Positions 1 through 8,518 are shown, numbered from the stretch's first letter. The stretch is 61,006 nt of DNA from Polynucleobacter finlandensis (GCF_018881755.1 NZ_JACVPS010000017.1:1-61006); one strand, 5' to 3'. Notes: generated from the sequence alone by a model not told the origin. Program-made: numbers and translations.

Positions 1-138
1 AGTGAAGAAGAGTTGTTCGCGCATTTCAGCGCAATCAATATGGGTGGTTTCAAAACCCTCCAAGAGAACCAAAAGGTAACGTTTGATATTACCCAAGGTC
101 CTAAAGGCAAACAGGCTACCAACATTCAAGCTGGTTAA
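1..138 (+). CDS. Cold-shock protein, C-terminal part (partial at window edge)
   Basis: The window opens inside a reading frame of 45 codons ending in TAA. The visible residues contain FAHFSAINMGGFKTL and VTFDITQGPKGKQATNI, the usual second half of CspA-family cold-shock domains, small OB-fold proteins that bind single-stranded RNA and DNA and act as RNA chaperones. The RNP1/RNP2 motifs lie upstream of the window and cannot be checked. The frame ends as these roughly 67-residue proteins normally do, and a strong terminator follows. Which csp paralogue this is cannot be told. Confidence 0.88.
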   Translation, partial: SEEELFAHFSAINMGGFKTLQENQKVTFDITQGPKGKQATNIQAG

Positions 139-156
139 TTGTCCTTAGATCATTAT

Positions 157-188
157 CAAAAACCCAGGACTTGTTCCTGGGTTTTTTT
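157..188. terminator. Bidirectional intrinsic terminator after the cold-shock gene
   Basis: CCCAGGA (163-169) pairs with TCCTGGG (175-181) around a 5-nt loop. An A-run sits upstream and a T-run downstream, so the hairpin has U-tract character in both directions. It lies between the rightward cold-shock gene and the leftward molybdenum hydroxylase gene, which fits a shared terminator for converging transcripts. Confidence 0.8.
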
Positions 189-234
189 ATGGGTCTTAAG
201 CTATCGACTACACCTTCCGGCGCAAAGATTTTTT

Positions 235-2631
235 TTAGATCTTGCCCAATGCCCGCAGAATCTTTTCACCAGTAATGGGTTGATCAAAGACGCTTGCCGC
301 AAATGGGGCTAAGGCATCATTAATCGCATTCATGACTGCGCCTGGGGCTCCAGCAGTACCAGCCTCACCTGCACCCTTTGCACCTAGCTTGGAAGATTGA
401 GTTGGTGTCTCGACGTGCGCAACCTCAATATCCGGCATTTCATTAGCCATCGGCACTAGGTAATCGGCCATGCTCCCGTTTCGAAGTAAGCCACTCTCAT
501 CGTAGAGGCACTCTTCAAATAGCACCCCACCAATACCTTGAACAATTGCACCGCGCACTTGTTCATCCACCAACATTGGATTTAATACACGGCCGCAATC
601 CTCCACCGCCCAATGCTTTAAGAGTTTTACAAAGCCAGTATCCGGATCCACTTCAACATAGGAGGCCTGGACCCCGTTCGTAAAGATAAATGGGTAATCT
701 TTTTGGGTGTAATGACGAGTCACCATTAAGTCTGCCGAGAATCCAGCTGGCAAAGTGTCAGTCCTAAAATACCCGATGCGACCAATCTCGCTAAAAGGCA
801 ATAACTGTTCGCCTGTCGCCTTATCCAAGACATGACTGCGGCGCACCACTAATTCTTCTGGGGCTCGTTGCAAGATCGCTCCAGCCAATTTCAAAATATT
901 CTCTTGTAAAGCTTGGCAAGCAAGCAAGACTGCTTCACCACCAACACCTGCGCCGCGCGACGCCCAGGTTCCACCACCATAAGGTGTGACATCTGTATCG
1001 CCAGTAACAATTCGAACATCTTTAATAGAAATGCCGACGGCATCAGCAGCAATCTGAGCATAGATACCTTCAGTTCCCTGCCCTTGCTCACCAACACCAA
1101 TCAGAATAGACACGACTCCACTTGGATCTAGTCGTGCAGAAGCACCATCTTGCGAGGCAATGCGAGCACCTCCCACACCATAAAAGGCGGGGCTAGGATT
1201 GGTCAACTCAATCAGAGTAGCAAAACCAATGCCCCGATAAATTCCTTTTTTGCGTAATTCAGCCTGCTCTTTACGCAAGGCTGGGTAGTCCATCATCTTC
1301 TCAATCGTGCGTAGGCATTGCTCGTGAGACAGCACTTCTAATTTAATTCCCGAAGCGCCAGAGCATGGATAAGCATCGTCCGGAATCACATTGCGCTTAC
1401 GAAACTCCAATGGATCCATCTTCAGTTTTTGAGCGGCTAGATCAACCAAGCCTTCAGTGACAGCGCAAGCGATGGGATGACCCACACCGCGATACTGACA
1501 AGTAGGCGTCTTATTCTGAAAGACCACATTTAAATTGGCGCGGTAATGCTGATGCTTATAGGGTCCACCAACTAAATTTACGACTTGATTACCTTCAATG
1601 GCGCTGGTTCTTGGAAACATAGAATACGGGCCAATCGCGGTGAGATCATCGATCTCAAAGGCCAAAATATCTCCCGCATTGTTTGCAGCAATACGGCCTT
1701 TAATACGATGCTCACGTGCATGAATATCACTGGTAAACGACTCTAAGCGATCTGCCACAAACTTCACTGGACGTTCCAGCATGATTGCCAGACCAACAGT
1801 AGCAAAGTCATCGGGATATGCGTGAACCTTGATACCAAAAGAACCACCAACATCCTTACACAACACATGCACATCCGACTCAGACAAGCCAAACTGACGG
1901 CAATATAAATCTTGCATCATGTGGGGCGCTTGTTGTGAGTGATATACCGTTAAGCGCTTGTCTCCAGGGTTGTAATCTGCAATTTGGCAACGAGGCTCAA
2001 GTGTGACCCCGGTATGACGTCCAAAACCAAATGTGGCTTCTGCGACCACATCGGCACTAGCAAACACCTCATCTACTTGCCCCACATCTAAAGTGCGACT
2101 AAAACAAAGGTTATCGCCTAGCTCAGGATGTATTAACGGTGTCGCAGGATCTAACGCAGTCTCCATGCTCACCACCGCCGGCAACTCCTCCCACTCCACC
2201 TCGATATGTTGCAAGGCATCTTCAGCTTGGGCACGAGTTTCTGCGACGACTGCTACGACTGGCTCACCTTGCCAACAGGCACGATCTATTGCTAAAGCGT
2301 ATTGAGGGGCTGATTTCATACCCACTAAGTGACCAAGGGTAGCAACCCATGGTTTGCAAATTTCTGCCATCTGCACGCCATCAACCACGGCTAGTACGCC
2401 AGGCATCTTGCGGGCGTGCTCACTATGAATCTTGCCGATCTTCATGTGGGCGACTGGTGATCGCCAGTACACCACATGTGCCATGCGAGGCAATTTGATA
2501 TCGTCAATATAAGTACCCTGACCTTCGAGCAATCGACGCGCGCCATGTCTAGGCTCGCTAACACCGATATAACGCTGATCATTAGTCACAGGATCGAGAA
2601 CTAATCCCTTTAAATCACTTGGCTTATTCAT
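235..2631 (-). CDS. Xanthine dehydrogenase-family molybdenum hydroxylase, large (Mo-cofactor) subunit
   Basis: This 798-residue protein has the aldehyde oxidase/xanthine dehydrogenase a/b hammerhead domain at the N-terminus (about 20-150) and the molybdopterin-binding domain after it. GGSFGIKVHAYPD, the loop with QYRGVGHP (residues 379-386) and the GAGEAGT motif with the expected catalytic glutamate (E756) mark the active site. The family hydroxylates carbon next to nitrogen or carbonyl groups, using water as oxygen source. True form I CO dehydrogenase has AYxCSFR at the active-site loop; this protein lacks it, so CO oxidation is unlikely. It is the last gene of a leftward set: CoxG-like, FAD subunit, 2Fe-2S subunit, then this. 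The substrate is unknown; linkage to a DHPH-like monooxygenase hints at an N-heteroaromatic compound. Confidence 0.9.
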   Translation of the reverse strand: MNKPSDLKGLVLDPVTNDQRYIGVSEPRHGARRLLEGQGTYIDDIKLPRMAHVVYWRSPVAHMKIGKIHSEHARKMPGVLAVVDGVQMAEICKPWVATLGHLVGMKSAPQYALAIDRACWQGEPVVAVVAETRAQAEDALQHIEVEWEELPAVVSMETALDPATPLIHPELGDNLCFSRTLDVGQVDEVFASADVVAEATFGFGRHTGVTLEPRCQIADYNPGDKRLTVYHSQQAPHMMQDLYCRQFGLSESDVHVLCKDVGGSFGIKVHAYPDDFATVGLAIMLERPVKFVADRLESFTSDIHAREHRIKGRIAANNAGDILAFEIDDLTAIGPYSMFPRTSAIEGNQVVNLVGGPYKHQHYRANLNVVFQNKTPTCQYRGVGHPIACAVTEGLVDLAAQKLKMDPLEFRKRNVIPDDAYPCSGASGIKLEVLSHEQCLRTIEKMMDYPALRKEQAELRKKGIYRGIGFATLIELTNPSPAFYGVGGARIASQDGASARLDPSGVVSILIGVGEQGQGTEGIYAQIAADAVGISIKDVRIVTGDTDVTPYGGGTWASRGAGVGGEAVLLACQALQENILKLAGAILQRAPEELVVRRSHVLDKATGEQLLPFSEIGRIGYFRTDTLPAGFSADLMVTRHYTQKDYPFIFTNGVQASYVEVDPDTGFVKLLKHWAVEDCGRVLNPMLVDEQVRGAIVQGIGGVLFEECLYDESGLLRNGSMADYLVPMANEMPDIEVAHVETPTQSSKLGAKGAGEAGTAGAPGAVMNAINDALAPFAASVFDQPITGEKILRALGKI

Positions 2632-2649
2632 ATTGCGTATCCAAATCCG

Positions 2650-3159
2650 TTAAGCGTTAGCAACAACAGGTTTAATTTTTTGACCTTTTGAGCGAGCATC
2701 AAGCACGGCAACAATCGCATCAACAATGGAGTGGTAGCCAGTGCAGCGGCAATAGTTCCCAGAGATCCACTCGCGCACCTGCTCCCGACTTGCTTTAGGC
2801 TGCTTCTCAACCAATTCAGCAGCGGCCAATAACATCCCTGAAGAACAAAAGCCGCACTGCATCGCGTTATGACGCATGAATGATTCTTGCAGATCTGCCA
2901 AGGCACCGCTTTTGGTTAACCCCTCAATGGTTTCAACAACTGAGCCATTAGCCTGTACTGCCAAGTACAAGCATCCGCGAATAATTTGCCCGTCTACTTT
3001 CACGGTACAAGCCCCACAGGCACCCTGCTCGCAACCAAGATGTGGGCCCTTCAGATGCAAATCTTCCCGCAGAAAATCAACTAGATGCATGCGCGGCTCA
3101 ACTTCTGCCGTCACTTGAACACCATTTACAGTTAAGGTAATTTTTTTCTTCAAACTCAT
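2650..3159 (-). CDS. Molybdenum hydroxylase, [2Fe-2S] subunit
   Basis: The 169 residues carry the two iron-sulfur centres of CoxS-type subunits. The N-terminal plant-ferredoxin cluster has CEQGACGACTV and a later RGCLY cysteine; the C-terminal cluster has CGFCSSGM and CRCTGYHSI. It passes electrons from the molybdenum site to the FAD subunit. It lies 18 bp upstream of the large subunit and 30 bp downstream of the FAD subunit, so the three are probably co-transcribed. The length is normal for the family, perhaps with a slightly extended tail (ending KPVVANA). Confidence 0.93.
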   Translation of the reverse strand: MSLKKKITLTVNGVQVTAEVEPRMHLVDFLREDLHLKGPHLGCEQGACGACTVKVDGQIIRGCLYLAVQANGSVVETIEGLTKSGALADLQESFMRHNAMQCGFCSSGMLLAAAELVEKQPKASREQVREWISGNYCRCTGYHSIVDAIVAVLDARSKGQKIKPVVANA

Positions 3160-3189
3160 CGCAGTCTCCGAGTACTTTTTATTCTGTCT

Positions 3190-4044
3190 TTAAGCCATCA
3201 TTTGCTTGAGGGCGCGCTCCAGCAAAACACCCACTAAATGTTGTTTTGCTTCGGCACTATTGGTTAAATCGGCAATGACTTCAATCTCTTCTCTTGCGGT
3301 TTTGACAGCGTCGACGATCAATTGCTCGTTGAGATTTTTGCCATCAATCCATGATTGAGTCTTGCCAGCCATAAGCGGAGTAGCGCCAACGGAGAAGAAT
3401 ATGAATTTGCATTGGGTCAACATATCGCCTTGCTTTTGCGCTACTGCTGCTAAGCCAGCAACGGCATAGTCTCCATGCCTACGAGCCAGTTCCTGGAAGC
3501 AAAATACTTGTGCGCTATCAGCGATTGGAATCTCAGTAGCCACCAAAATGTCATCCGGCTCTAATGATGTGGTGTACAGGTCGATGAAAAAATCGCTGGC
3601 GGCAACTCTTCTCTCGCCTGATGGACTATGAATAATCATCGTAGCGTTCAGTGCCAAACTACAGGCTGGCCATTCTGCAGCAGGATCTCCATATGCCAGC
3701 GACCCACCCCAAGTACCTAGGTTCCGAATAGCACGGTGTGCAATATGTGGTGCTGCAGCCTTGAGTAAAGGCGCATGCTTGGCAATTAAGTCAGATTCTT
3801 CAATTTCAGTATGGGTCACTAAAGCACCGATGCGTAAATGCTTGCCATCGAGTGTGATGCCCTTAAGTTCCTCTACATTAGTAATGTCGATCAACACACT
3901 TGGTTCTGATAGGCGCATATTTAAAGTAGCCAATAAGGTCTGGCCCCCAGCAATCAAGCGTGCATCCTCGCCCGCCTCGGCCAGCACCCCTAGCGCCTCT
4001 GTTAAGGATCCTGGCTTTACATAATCGAATGCTGCTGATTTCAT
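3190..4044 (-). CDS. Molybdenum hydroxylase, FAD-binding subunit
   Basis: This 284-residue protein matches the CoxM type. It starts with FDYVKPGSLTEAL, carries the FAD-contact motif AGGQTLLATLNMRLSEP and a second one at IRNLGTWGGSLAYGDPAAE, and ends in the CO dehydrogenase flavoprotein C-terminal domain. It would take electrons from the 2Fe-2S subunit and pass them to a quinone or other acceptor. A strong ribosome site (GGAGGAG) sits just ahead of the ATG at 4044, which supports this start. The order medium-small-large is the common operon order for such enzymes. Confidence 0.93.
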   Translation of the reverse strand: MKSAAFDYVKPGSLTEALGVLAEAGEDARLIAGGQTLLATLNMRLSEPSVLIDITNVEELKGITLDGKHLRIGALVTHTEIEESDLIAKHAPLLKAAAPHIAHRAIRNLGTWGGSLAYGDPAAEWPACSLALNATMIIHSPSGERRVAASDFFIDLYTTSLEPDDILVATEIPIADSAQVFCFQELARRHGDYAVAGLAAVAQKQGDMLTQCKFIFFSVGATPLMAGKTQSWIDGKNLNEQLIVDAVKTAREEIEVIADLTNSAEAKQHLVGVLLERALKQMMA

Positions 4045-4129
4045 ATTGTCTCCTCCACCACTTCTATCTCAGTAATGCCTTTTGGTCTTATTGCCATTTA
4101 GCTTTTTACTATGTGTATTTTTTAATGAC

Positions 4130-4606
4130 TTATTCTTCAGTTGGCACATCTTCTAAGGGGATGATTTCGCCACCCAGCTCTGCTGCAAACCTCTGAAAAA
4201 AATCATCTGCGATTTTTTTTGCAGAAGCACTAATTAAGCGTCCACCAATTTGACCTAACTTTCCACCAATGGAAGCTTCGGTGGTGTAGCAAACTAAAGT
4301 ACCCCCATCAGCAGGCTTGAGCTCAACACGCGATTTACCTTTAGCAAACCCTGCTGCGCCGCCAGATCCTTCGAATGCCATAGAGCAGGATTGATCCTCA
4401 ACGATATCGCTGAGCAATAACTTTCCAGCGAAGCGGGCTCTGACTGGGCCAATCTTAAACATCACCTTAGCGTGAATCTCTTCTGGAGCAATACGATTAA
4501 TCTCTTCGCAGCCTGGTATGGACTTAGCGAGAACATCAATATCGTTCAATCCCTTCCATACTTCTGGGATTGGAGCGGCTATGAGTTGCTCGCCATTGAG
4601 TTCCAT
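4130..4606 (-). CDS. CoxG-like SRPBCC-fold protein
   Basis: The 158-residue protein begins MELNGEQLIAAPIPEVW and has the START/polyketide-cyclase fold pattern of CoxG proteins (PGCEEI, the glycine-rich GSGGAAGFAKG, GQIGGRLI). CoxG relatives accompany CO dehydrogenase-type molybdenum hydroxylases and have been linked to membrane attachment or maturation of the enzyme. The frame stays open upstream to 4861, but an AAGGAG ribosome site lies just before the ATG at 4606, and the longer version would run through the divergent promoter and into the TetR gene. I therefore place the start at 4606. It is the first gene of the leftward operon. Confidence 0.87.
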   Translation of the reverse strand: MELNGEQLIAAPIPEVWKGLNDIDVLAKSIPGCEEINRIAPEEIHAKVMFKIGPVRARFAGKLLLSDIVEDQSCSMAFEGSGGAAGFAKGKSRVELKPADGGTLVCYTTEASIGGKLGQIGGRLISASAKKIADDFFQRFAAELGGEIIPLEDVPTEE

Positions 4607-4641
4607 TACTTCTCCTTGGGGTTTGTACGAATAGAGTCTTA

Positions 4642-4671
4642 TTGACCAACTGCTCAACAATGTACCATTAT
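4642..4671 (+). promoter_or_regulatory. Possible sigma-70 promoter of the TetR gene
   Basis: Reading rightward, TTGACC (4642-4647) sits in the left arm of the dyad, with CATTAT (4666-4671) 18 bp further on. The -10 match is weaker than on the other strand. It overlaps the leftward promoter, which would allow joint control and autoregulation. Confidence 0.35.
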
Positions 4672-4686
4672 TTAACTTTTGGTCAA
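4659..4686 (-). promoter_or_regulatory. Probable sigma-70 promoter of the molybdenum hydroxylase operon
   Basis: Reading leftward, TTGACC (4686-4681) and TACATT (4664-4659) are separated by 16 bp. The -35 hexamer lies within the right arm of the dyad, so a bound repressor would block it. Predicted transcription starts about 45 bp before the coxG-like ATG. Confidence 0.45.
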
Positions 4687-4717
4687 TAAGCCCAACTTCG
4701 GATAAACCCTGATCTTC

Positions 4718-5413
4718 ATGCGCCTCACTCAAGACAGCATTCCAAGCCTGCGTAAAGCAAATAAAGTTGCTAGCCCAGCTATGCCTGTTCGTCGCCGAAT
4801 GAATACTACTGACCGTAGGCGCCAGATCGTTGATGGTGCTATTCAATTTTTTGCCACCCATGGTTTAGATGGTCAATTGCGCAATCTCACAAAAGAGCTG
4901 GGAATTACGCATACCCTGCTCTACCACTACTTTCCAACAAAAGACGCGCTGATTAAGCAAGTTTATGAAGACGTTTTTGAGTCTCGTTGGAAGCCAGAAT
5001 GGGAAGCCTTGCTTGATGACAATAAGCTCTCTCCAGAAGAAAAGCTCAATGCGTTTTATCTAGACTACTCTGCTACCGTCCTCACCTATGACCTCGTTCG
5101 CATTCTGATTTTTTCGGGCTTGAGCGATCATTCGATTAGCGATCGCTTCTTTGAAATGCTGCGGTCACGCTTGCTACCAAGATTGATCCGAGAAACTCGT
5201 AAATATTGCCAACGCAATACGCGTGCAAAGCCCAGCCACAGAGAGTTAGAGCACTTAATGGGATTGCATGGTGGGGTCTTTTATATTGGTATCCGTCGCT
5301 GGATTTATGGCCAAGCTATATATGACGCCAGCAGCCCCCATGCTGAACAAGAAATTATTCGAGATCGAATCAGCTCCTATCTACATTCTGCAAAAACCTT
5401 ATTTAATAAGTAG
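4718..5413 (+). CDS. TetR/AcrR-family transcriptional regulator
   Basis: The N-terminal DNA-binding domain is clear: RRRQIVDGAIQFFATHGLDG followed by the helix-turn-helix KELGITHTLLYHYFPTKDALI. The remaining 130 or so residues form the variable ligand-binding domain. ATG codons at 4718, 4781 and 4799 are all possible and none has a good ribosome site; the domain begins just after the last one, so the true N-terminus is unsure. The gene diverges from the molybdenum hydroxylase operon across a 53-bp dyad and precedes the VOC and monooxygenase genes with a 9-bp gap. It likely controls both arms in response to the substrate or an intermediate. Confidence 0.9.
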   Translation: MRLTQDSIPSLRKANKVASPAMPVRRRMNTTDRRRQIVDGAIQFFATHGLDGQLRNLTKELGITHTLLYHYFPTKDALIKQVYEDVFESRWKPEWEALLDDNKLSPEEKLNAFYLDYSATVLTYDLVRILIFSGLSDHSISDRFFEMLRSRLLPRLIRETRKYCQRNTRAKPSHRELEHLMGLHGGVFYIGIRRWIYGQAIYDASSPHAEQEIIRDRISSYLHSAKTLFNK

Positions 5414-5422
5414 AAAGCCATC

Positions 5423-5881
5423 ATGTCTAACTTAAGCCTGAATCACTTTTCTATTCGGAGTTTGGAAATCGAGAAGACCTCCGCCTTTTTTAATCAGGTG
5501 CTTGGCCTAACCATTGGCCCACGCCCAGAGTTCCCATTTCCGGGTGTGTGGCTCTATAACGGCGATGAGAGTAGTTGGGCTAATGCGGTATTACATTTGA
5601 TCGCTATCGATAAAAATGATCCTGAAGGTCTGAAGAAATACTTAGGAGACCGGGATACCAGCTCGCTCCATGGCTCTGGGGCTGTTGACCATATTGCCTT
5701 CTTTGCAAATGGCCTGGAAGAAAAGATTCAATTACTGAAAACGTTAAAGGTGCCTTACCGTGAGCGCACGGTACCCGTTCTAAAGCTACATCAAATCTTT
5801 CTAGATGATCCAAATGGCGTAGTGATTGAACTGAACTACCCCGCTGCTGAAAAAGCAGCGCTTGATGCCAAGAGTGCATAA
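5423..5881 (+). CDS. VOC-superfamily (glyoxalase/dioxygenase-like) protein
   Basis: This 152-residue protein shows the paired beta-alpha-beta-beta-beta modules of the vicinal oxygen chelate fold. The first metal-ligand candidate is in LNHFSIRSLEIEKTSAFF, a second in DHIAFFANGLEEKI, and the usual C-terminal glutamate is in DPNGVVIELNY. Members include glyoxalase I, extradiol dioxygenases and epimerases; sequence alone does not decide which. It sits between the TetR gene and an FAD monooxygenase that begins 7 bp downstream, so a ring-cleavage or isomerisation step on the hydroxylated product is plausible but unproven. Confidence 0.85.
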   Translation: MSNLSLNHFSIRSLEIEKTSAFFNQVLGLTIGPRPEFPFPGVWLYNGDESSWANAVLHLIAIDKNDPEGLKKYLGDRDTSSLHGSGAVDHIAFFANGLEEKIQLLKTLKVPYRERTVPVLKLHQIFLDDPNGVVIELNYPAAEKAALDAKSA

Positions 5882-5888
5882 AAGAGAT

Positions 5889-7130
5889 ATGGCAAAAATT
5901 CTGGTCATTGGTGGATCGCTTGGTGGCCTGTTCGCGGCAAATATATTGCTCCGCCAGGGGCATGAGGTCACCCTACTAGAAAAAGCAATGGGCTCAATGG
6001 ATGGTCGCGGCGCAGGGATTGTGACGCATGACGCATTGGCAGATGCCTTGCGAGCAGCAGGCGTTACGGTTGACGAAAGCCTTGGCGTTCCTGTAACCGG
6101 TCGCGTCACCCTGGGAGCTGATGGAGAACGACTTGGCGAGATGGTCTTGCCACAAGTACTAACGTCCTGGAGCCGCCTGTATCACATGCTCAAGGAAAGT
6201 TTTCCAAATGAACGCTACCTACAAGGCAAGACTGTAAAAACCGTTACTCAAGATGACAATGGGGTCCAAGTCAGTTGTGAAGATGGTAGCAAGCATGAAG
6301 CGGAGTTACTCATTGCCTCTGATGGCATTCGCTCAGTAGTACGCGCGCAAGTCGCTCCGAATATTCAGCCTGAATACGCTGGGTATATCGCTTGGCGTGG
6401 CGTCTGTGATGAAAGCCATTTATCCAAGCACACCTTAGATACGCTTTTTAATTACTTTGGCTTCTGCCTACCTAATGGCGAGCAAATGCTTGGCTACCCA
6501 GTTGCTGGGCCTGGTAATAACACGCAAGTGGGCCAGCGTCGCTATAACTTTGTTTGGTACCGGCCTGCTTCTGAAGATCAGGAACTGATTGATTTGCTCA
6601 CGGATGCCGATGGCAACTATTTCCCTTTTGGAATTCCCCCATTAAAAGTTTCTTGGAAACATATAGCGAAAATGCGTGAGGCTGCAAGAGCGATTCTCGC
6701 TCCGCAATATGCCGAGATACTTGAAAAAACTGCCACCCCATTCTTACAACCCATCTATGACGTGAGATCAGAGCAAATTGTTTTTGGAAGAATTGCTCTA
6801 ATGGGTGATGCTGCTTTTGTTGGCCGTCCGCATGTGGGCATGGGTGTCACCAAAGCAGGTGATGAGGCCTTGGTGATCGCCAGACATATTTCTGCGTTGG
6901 GGGCTACGCCTGAGGCCTTGGCAGCCTACGGTAGAGAACGTTTAGCCTTAGGGCAACAAGTCGTAGCCAGGGCGCAGTATTTGGGTCGTTATATGCAGGC
7001 TCAGGGATTAAAGGGGAATGGCGATAGCAGCAACCTGAAAAGGAATGCCACCACTGTGATGTCCGAAACGGCGATTGATATCAGCACCCTTTTAGCTCAA
7101 GGAAAGGCAGTACCTGAAGCCACACATTAA
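5889..7130 (+). CDS. FAD-dependent aromatic monooxygenase (DHPH-like)
   Basis: The 413-residue protein starts MAKILVIGGSLGGLFAANIL, a Rossmann FAD-binding motif, and has the second FAD motif near the C-terminus as MGDAAFVGRPHVGMGVTKAG. The GDAAFVxRPH form recalls 2,6-dihydroxypyridine 3-monooxygenase and relatives among class A flavin hydroxylases, which use NAD(P)H and oxygen to hydroxylate activated rings; this resemblance is from memory, not a search. An in-frame ATG at 5862 overlaps the VOC gene. I prefer 5889, which begins right at the FAD domain. Grouping with a molybdenum hydroxylase resembles N-heterocycle degradation, where both enzyme types act in sequence. Confidence 0.88.
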   Translation: MAKILVIGGSLGGLFAANILLRQGHEVTLLEKAMGSMDGRGAGIVTHDALADALRAAGVTVDESLGVPVTGRVTLGADGERLGEMVLPQVLTSWSRLYHMLKESFPNERYLQGKTVKTVTQDDNGVQVSCEDGSKHEAELLIASDGIRSVVRAQVAPNIQPEYAGYIAWRGVCDESHLSKHTLDTLFNYFGFCLPNGEQMLGYPVAGPGNNTQVGQRRYNFVWYRPASEDQELIDLLTDADGNYFPFGIPPLKVSWKHIAKMREAARAILAPQYAEILEKTATPFLQPIYDVRSEQIVFGRIALMGDAAFVGRPHVGMGVTKAGDEALVIARHISALGATPEALAAYGRERLALGQQVVARAQYLGRYMQAQGLKGNGDSSNLKRNATTVMSETAIDISTLLAQGKAVPEATH

Positions 7131-7207
7131 TTTGGGCATTCAGTTAAGATTTACAAAACTACAAAAAAGTATCAGATTTATTAACTGTTTTATATGGAGG
7201 AGACACC

Positions 7208-8443
7208 ATGAAACAAAAAGTAACGAATCAGACAAGAAGAAAGATCCTCATCGGTGGAGCGGCGGCTGCAAGTACGCCAATTTGGATGAGCGGAGCAAGC
7301 GCACAAGCCGATACCATCAAGATTGGTTTTCCAACCCCGCTGACAGGCGCCTTCTCTGCAGAAGCCCAAGATCAAGTGAAAGCTGCAGAACTCGCGATTA
7401 AAGAATTTAATGATGCCGGTGGTTTTAATGGTCGCAAAGCAGAGTTATTAGTGCGCGATGACAAACTCAATCCTGGTGAGGCTGCAACCCGCACACTGGA
7501 GTTGATTGAAAAAGATAAGGTGAATTATGTTGTTGGCTCACTCTCAGCAGCAACCCAACTCTCGATCAATGCAGTTTGTAAAGAACGTAAAGTGTTATTC
7601 AACTCCATCAGCCAATCCGATGCGATCAATGAAGTGAAAGACTGGAGCGTCTATACCTTCCACGAGGCTCTCAATCCAACCATGACTGCTGGTGCTGTTG
7701 CGCGCTATAGTATTCCGCGCTTCGGTAAAAAGATTGTCTTCTTAACGGCTGACTATGCTTATGGTCATGAGATGGTGCGTGCGTTTGAGCGCGCAGGCAA
7801 AGAAATGGGCGCCACTACCCTTGCGGATATTCGTCATCCATTGGGTGCTTCTGACTATTCAGCTTTCTTGCCACGTATTAAGGCCTTGAACCCTGACATC
7901 TTGGTGCTCTGTAATTTTGGTCGTGATCTTGTTAATGCTGCCAAGCAATGTACTGACTTCGGCCTAAAAGCAAATATGAAGATCGTTGCCCCTGTACTGC
8001 TCTACACCTCGCGTCTTGCTGGTGGCCCAGAAGCCTTTGAAGGCATTCTTGGTGGCACCTCTTACTACTGGGGTCTGGAAGACCGCATCCCTAGCGCCAA
8101 AGTATTTAATGATGCCTTCCGTAAAATGTATAACGGTTCAGTACCATCAGACTACGGCGCACTAGGCTACGCTGGCATCAAGAGCGTCCTAGCCTCTATT
8201 AAGATTGCCAAATCTACTGACACGATGAAAGTGGTGTCTGCGATGGAGAGCCTCAAGTACGACTGGTACAAAGGTCCAGAATACTATCGCAAGTGCGACC
8301 ACCAAGCCGTGCAGTCCGTCATCATCGTAGAGTCCAAATCCAAAGATATGAAAGATAAGTACGATGTCTTTAAGATTTTGACGATTGAACCTACTACTGA
8401 GAAAAACATGCGCAGTTGCGCAGAGTTGGGCCATAAAGCCTGA
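7208..8443 (+). CDS. ABC transporter substrate-binding protein, Liv/amide-urea type, Tat-exported
   Basis: The 411-residue protein has a twin-arginine signal (TRRKILIGGAAAAS, arginines 10-11, likely cut after GASA near residue 32) and then the Leu/Ile/Val-binding fold: IKIGFPTPLTGAFSAEAQDQ, a central DPxG-like hinge and DYAYGHEM. A strong GGAGGAG ribosome site precedes the ATG. It heads a complete importer (two permeases, two ATPases). Such proteins in catabolic clusters often bind aromatic or short organic acids rather than amino acids; the ligand is unknown. Export by Tat suggests folding in the cytoplasm before export. Confidence 0.92.
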   Translation: MKQKVTNQTRRKILIGGAAAASTPIWMSGASAQADTIKIGFPTPLTGAFSAEAQDQVKAAELAIKEFNDAGGFNGRKAELLVRDDKLNPGEAATRTLELIEKDKVNYVVGSLSAATQLSINAVCKERKVLFNSISQSDAINEVKDWSVYTFHEALNPTMTAGAVARYSIPRFGKKIVFLTADYAYGHEMVRAFERAGKEMGATTLADIRHPLGASDYSAFLPRIKALNPDILVLCNFGRDLVNAAKQCTDFGLKANMKIVAPVLLYTSRLAGGPEAFEGILGGTSYYWGLEDRIPSAKVFNDAFRKMYNGSVPSDYGALGYAGIKSVLASIKIAKSTDTMKVVSAMESLKYDWYKGPEYYRKCDHQAVQSVIIVESKSKDMKDKYDVFKILTIEPTTEKNMRSCAELGHKA

Positions 8444-8444
8444 T

Positions 8445-8518
8445 CCTGAAATTTCAGGGTTGATCGTTGATTAACCCTGATTCACTCCCCTGAAGACCTT
8501 GGTCTAAGGGGAGTTTTT
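8445..8518 (+). terminator. Structured intergenic region with terminator-like hairpin between binding protein and permease
   Basis: Three inverted repeats lie here. CCTGAAATTTCAGG (8445-8458) is a perfect palindrome. TCAGGGTT (8454-8461) pairs with AACCCTGA (8473-8480) and shares bases with the first, so the two cannot form together. CTCCCC (8485-8490) pairs with GGGGAG (8508-8513), enclosing AGACC/GGTCT, followed by TTTTT (8514-8518). The last resembles an intrinsic terminator within the operon, which would make the binding protein more abundant than the permeases. Confidence 0.65.

Larger units (their letters stand above)
4638..4690. promoter_or_regulatory. Extended dyad-symmetric operator between coxG-like gene and TetR gene
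   Basis: CTTATTGACCAA (4638-4649) and TTGGTCAATAAG (4679-4690) are a perfect 12-bp inverted pair. A smaller inverted pair, AATG (4659-4662) and CATT (4666-4669), has the same centre at 4664, with further matching pairs between. The whole 53 bp is therefore one imperfect dyad in the gap between divergent genes. This is the place expected for the operator of the adjacent TetR-family regulator; binding by that protein is an inference. Confidence 0.7.

Noticed and set aside
235..2631. Calling the large subunit carbon monoxide dehydrogenase (coxL)
   Set aside because: The active-site loop is QYRGVGHP instead of AYxCSFR, so CO activity is not supported.
7132..7401. An 89-codon frame overlapping the start of the Liv-type binding protein
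   Set aside because: The binding-protein frame has a strong ribosome site, a Tat signal and a conserved fold; the other frame reads through it out of phase.
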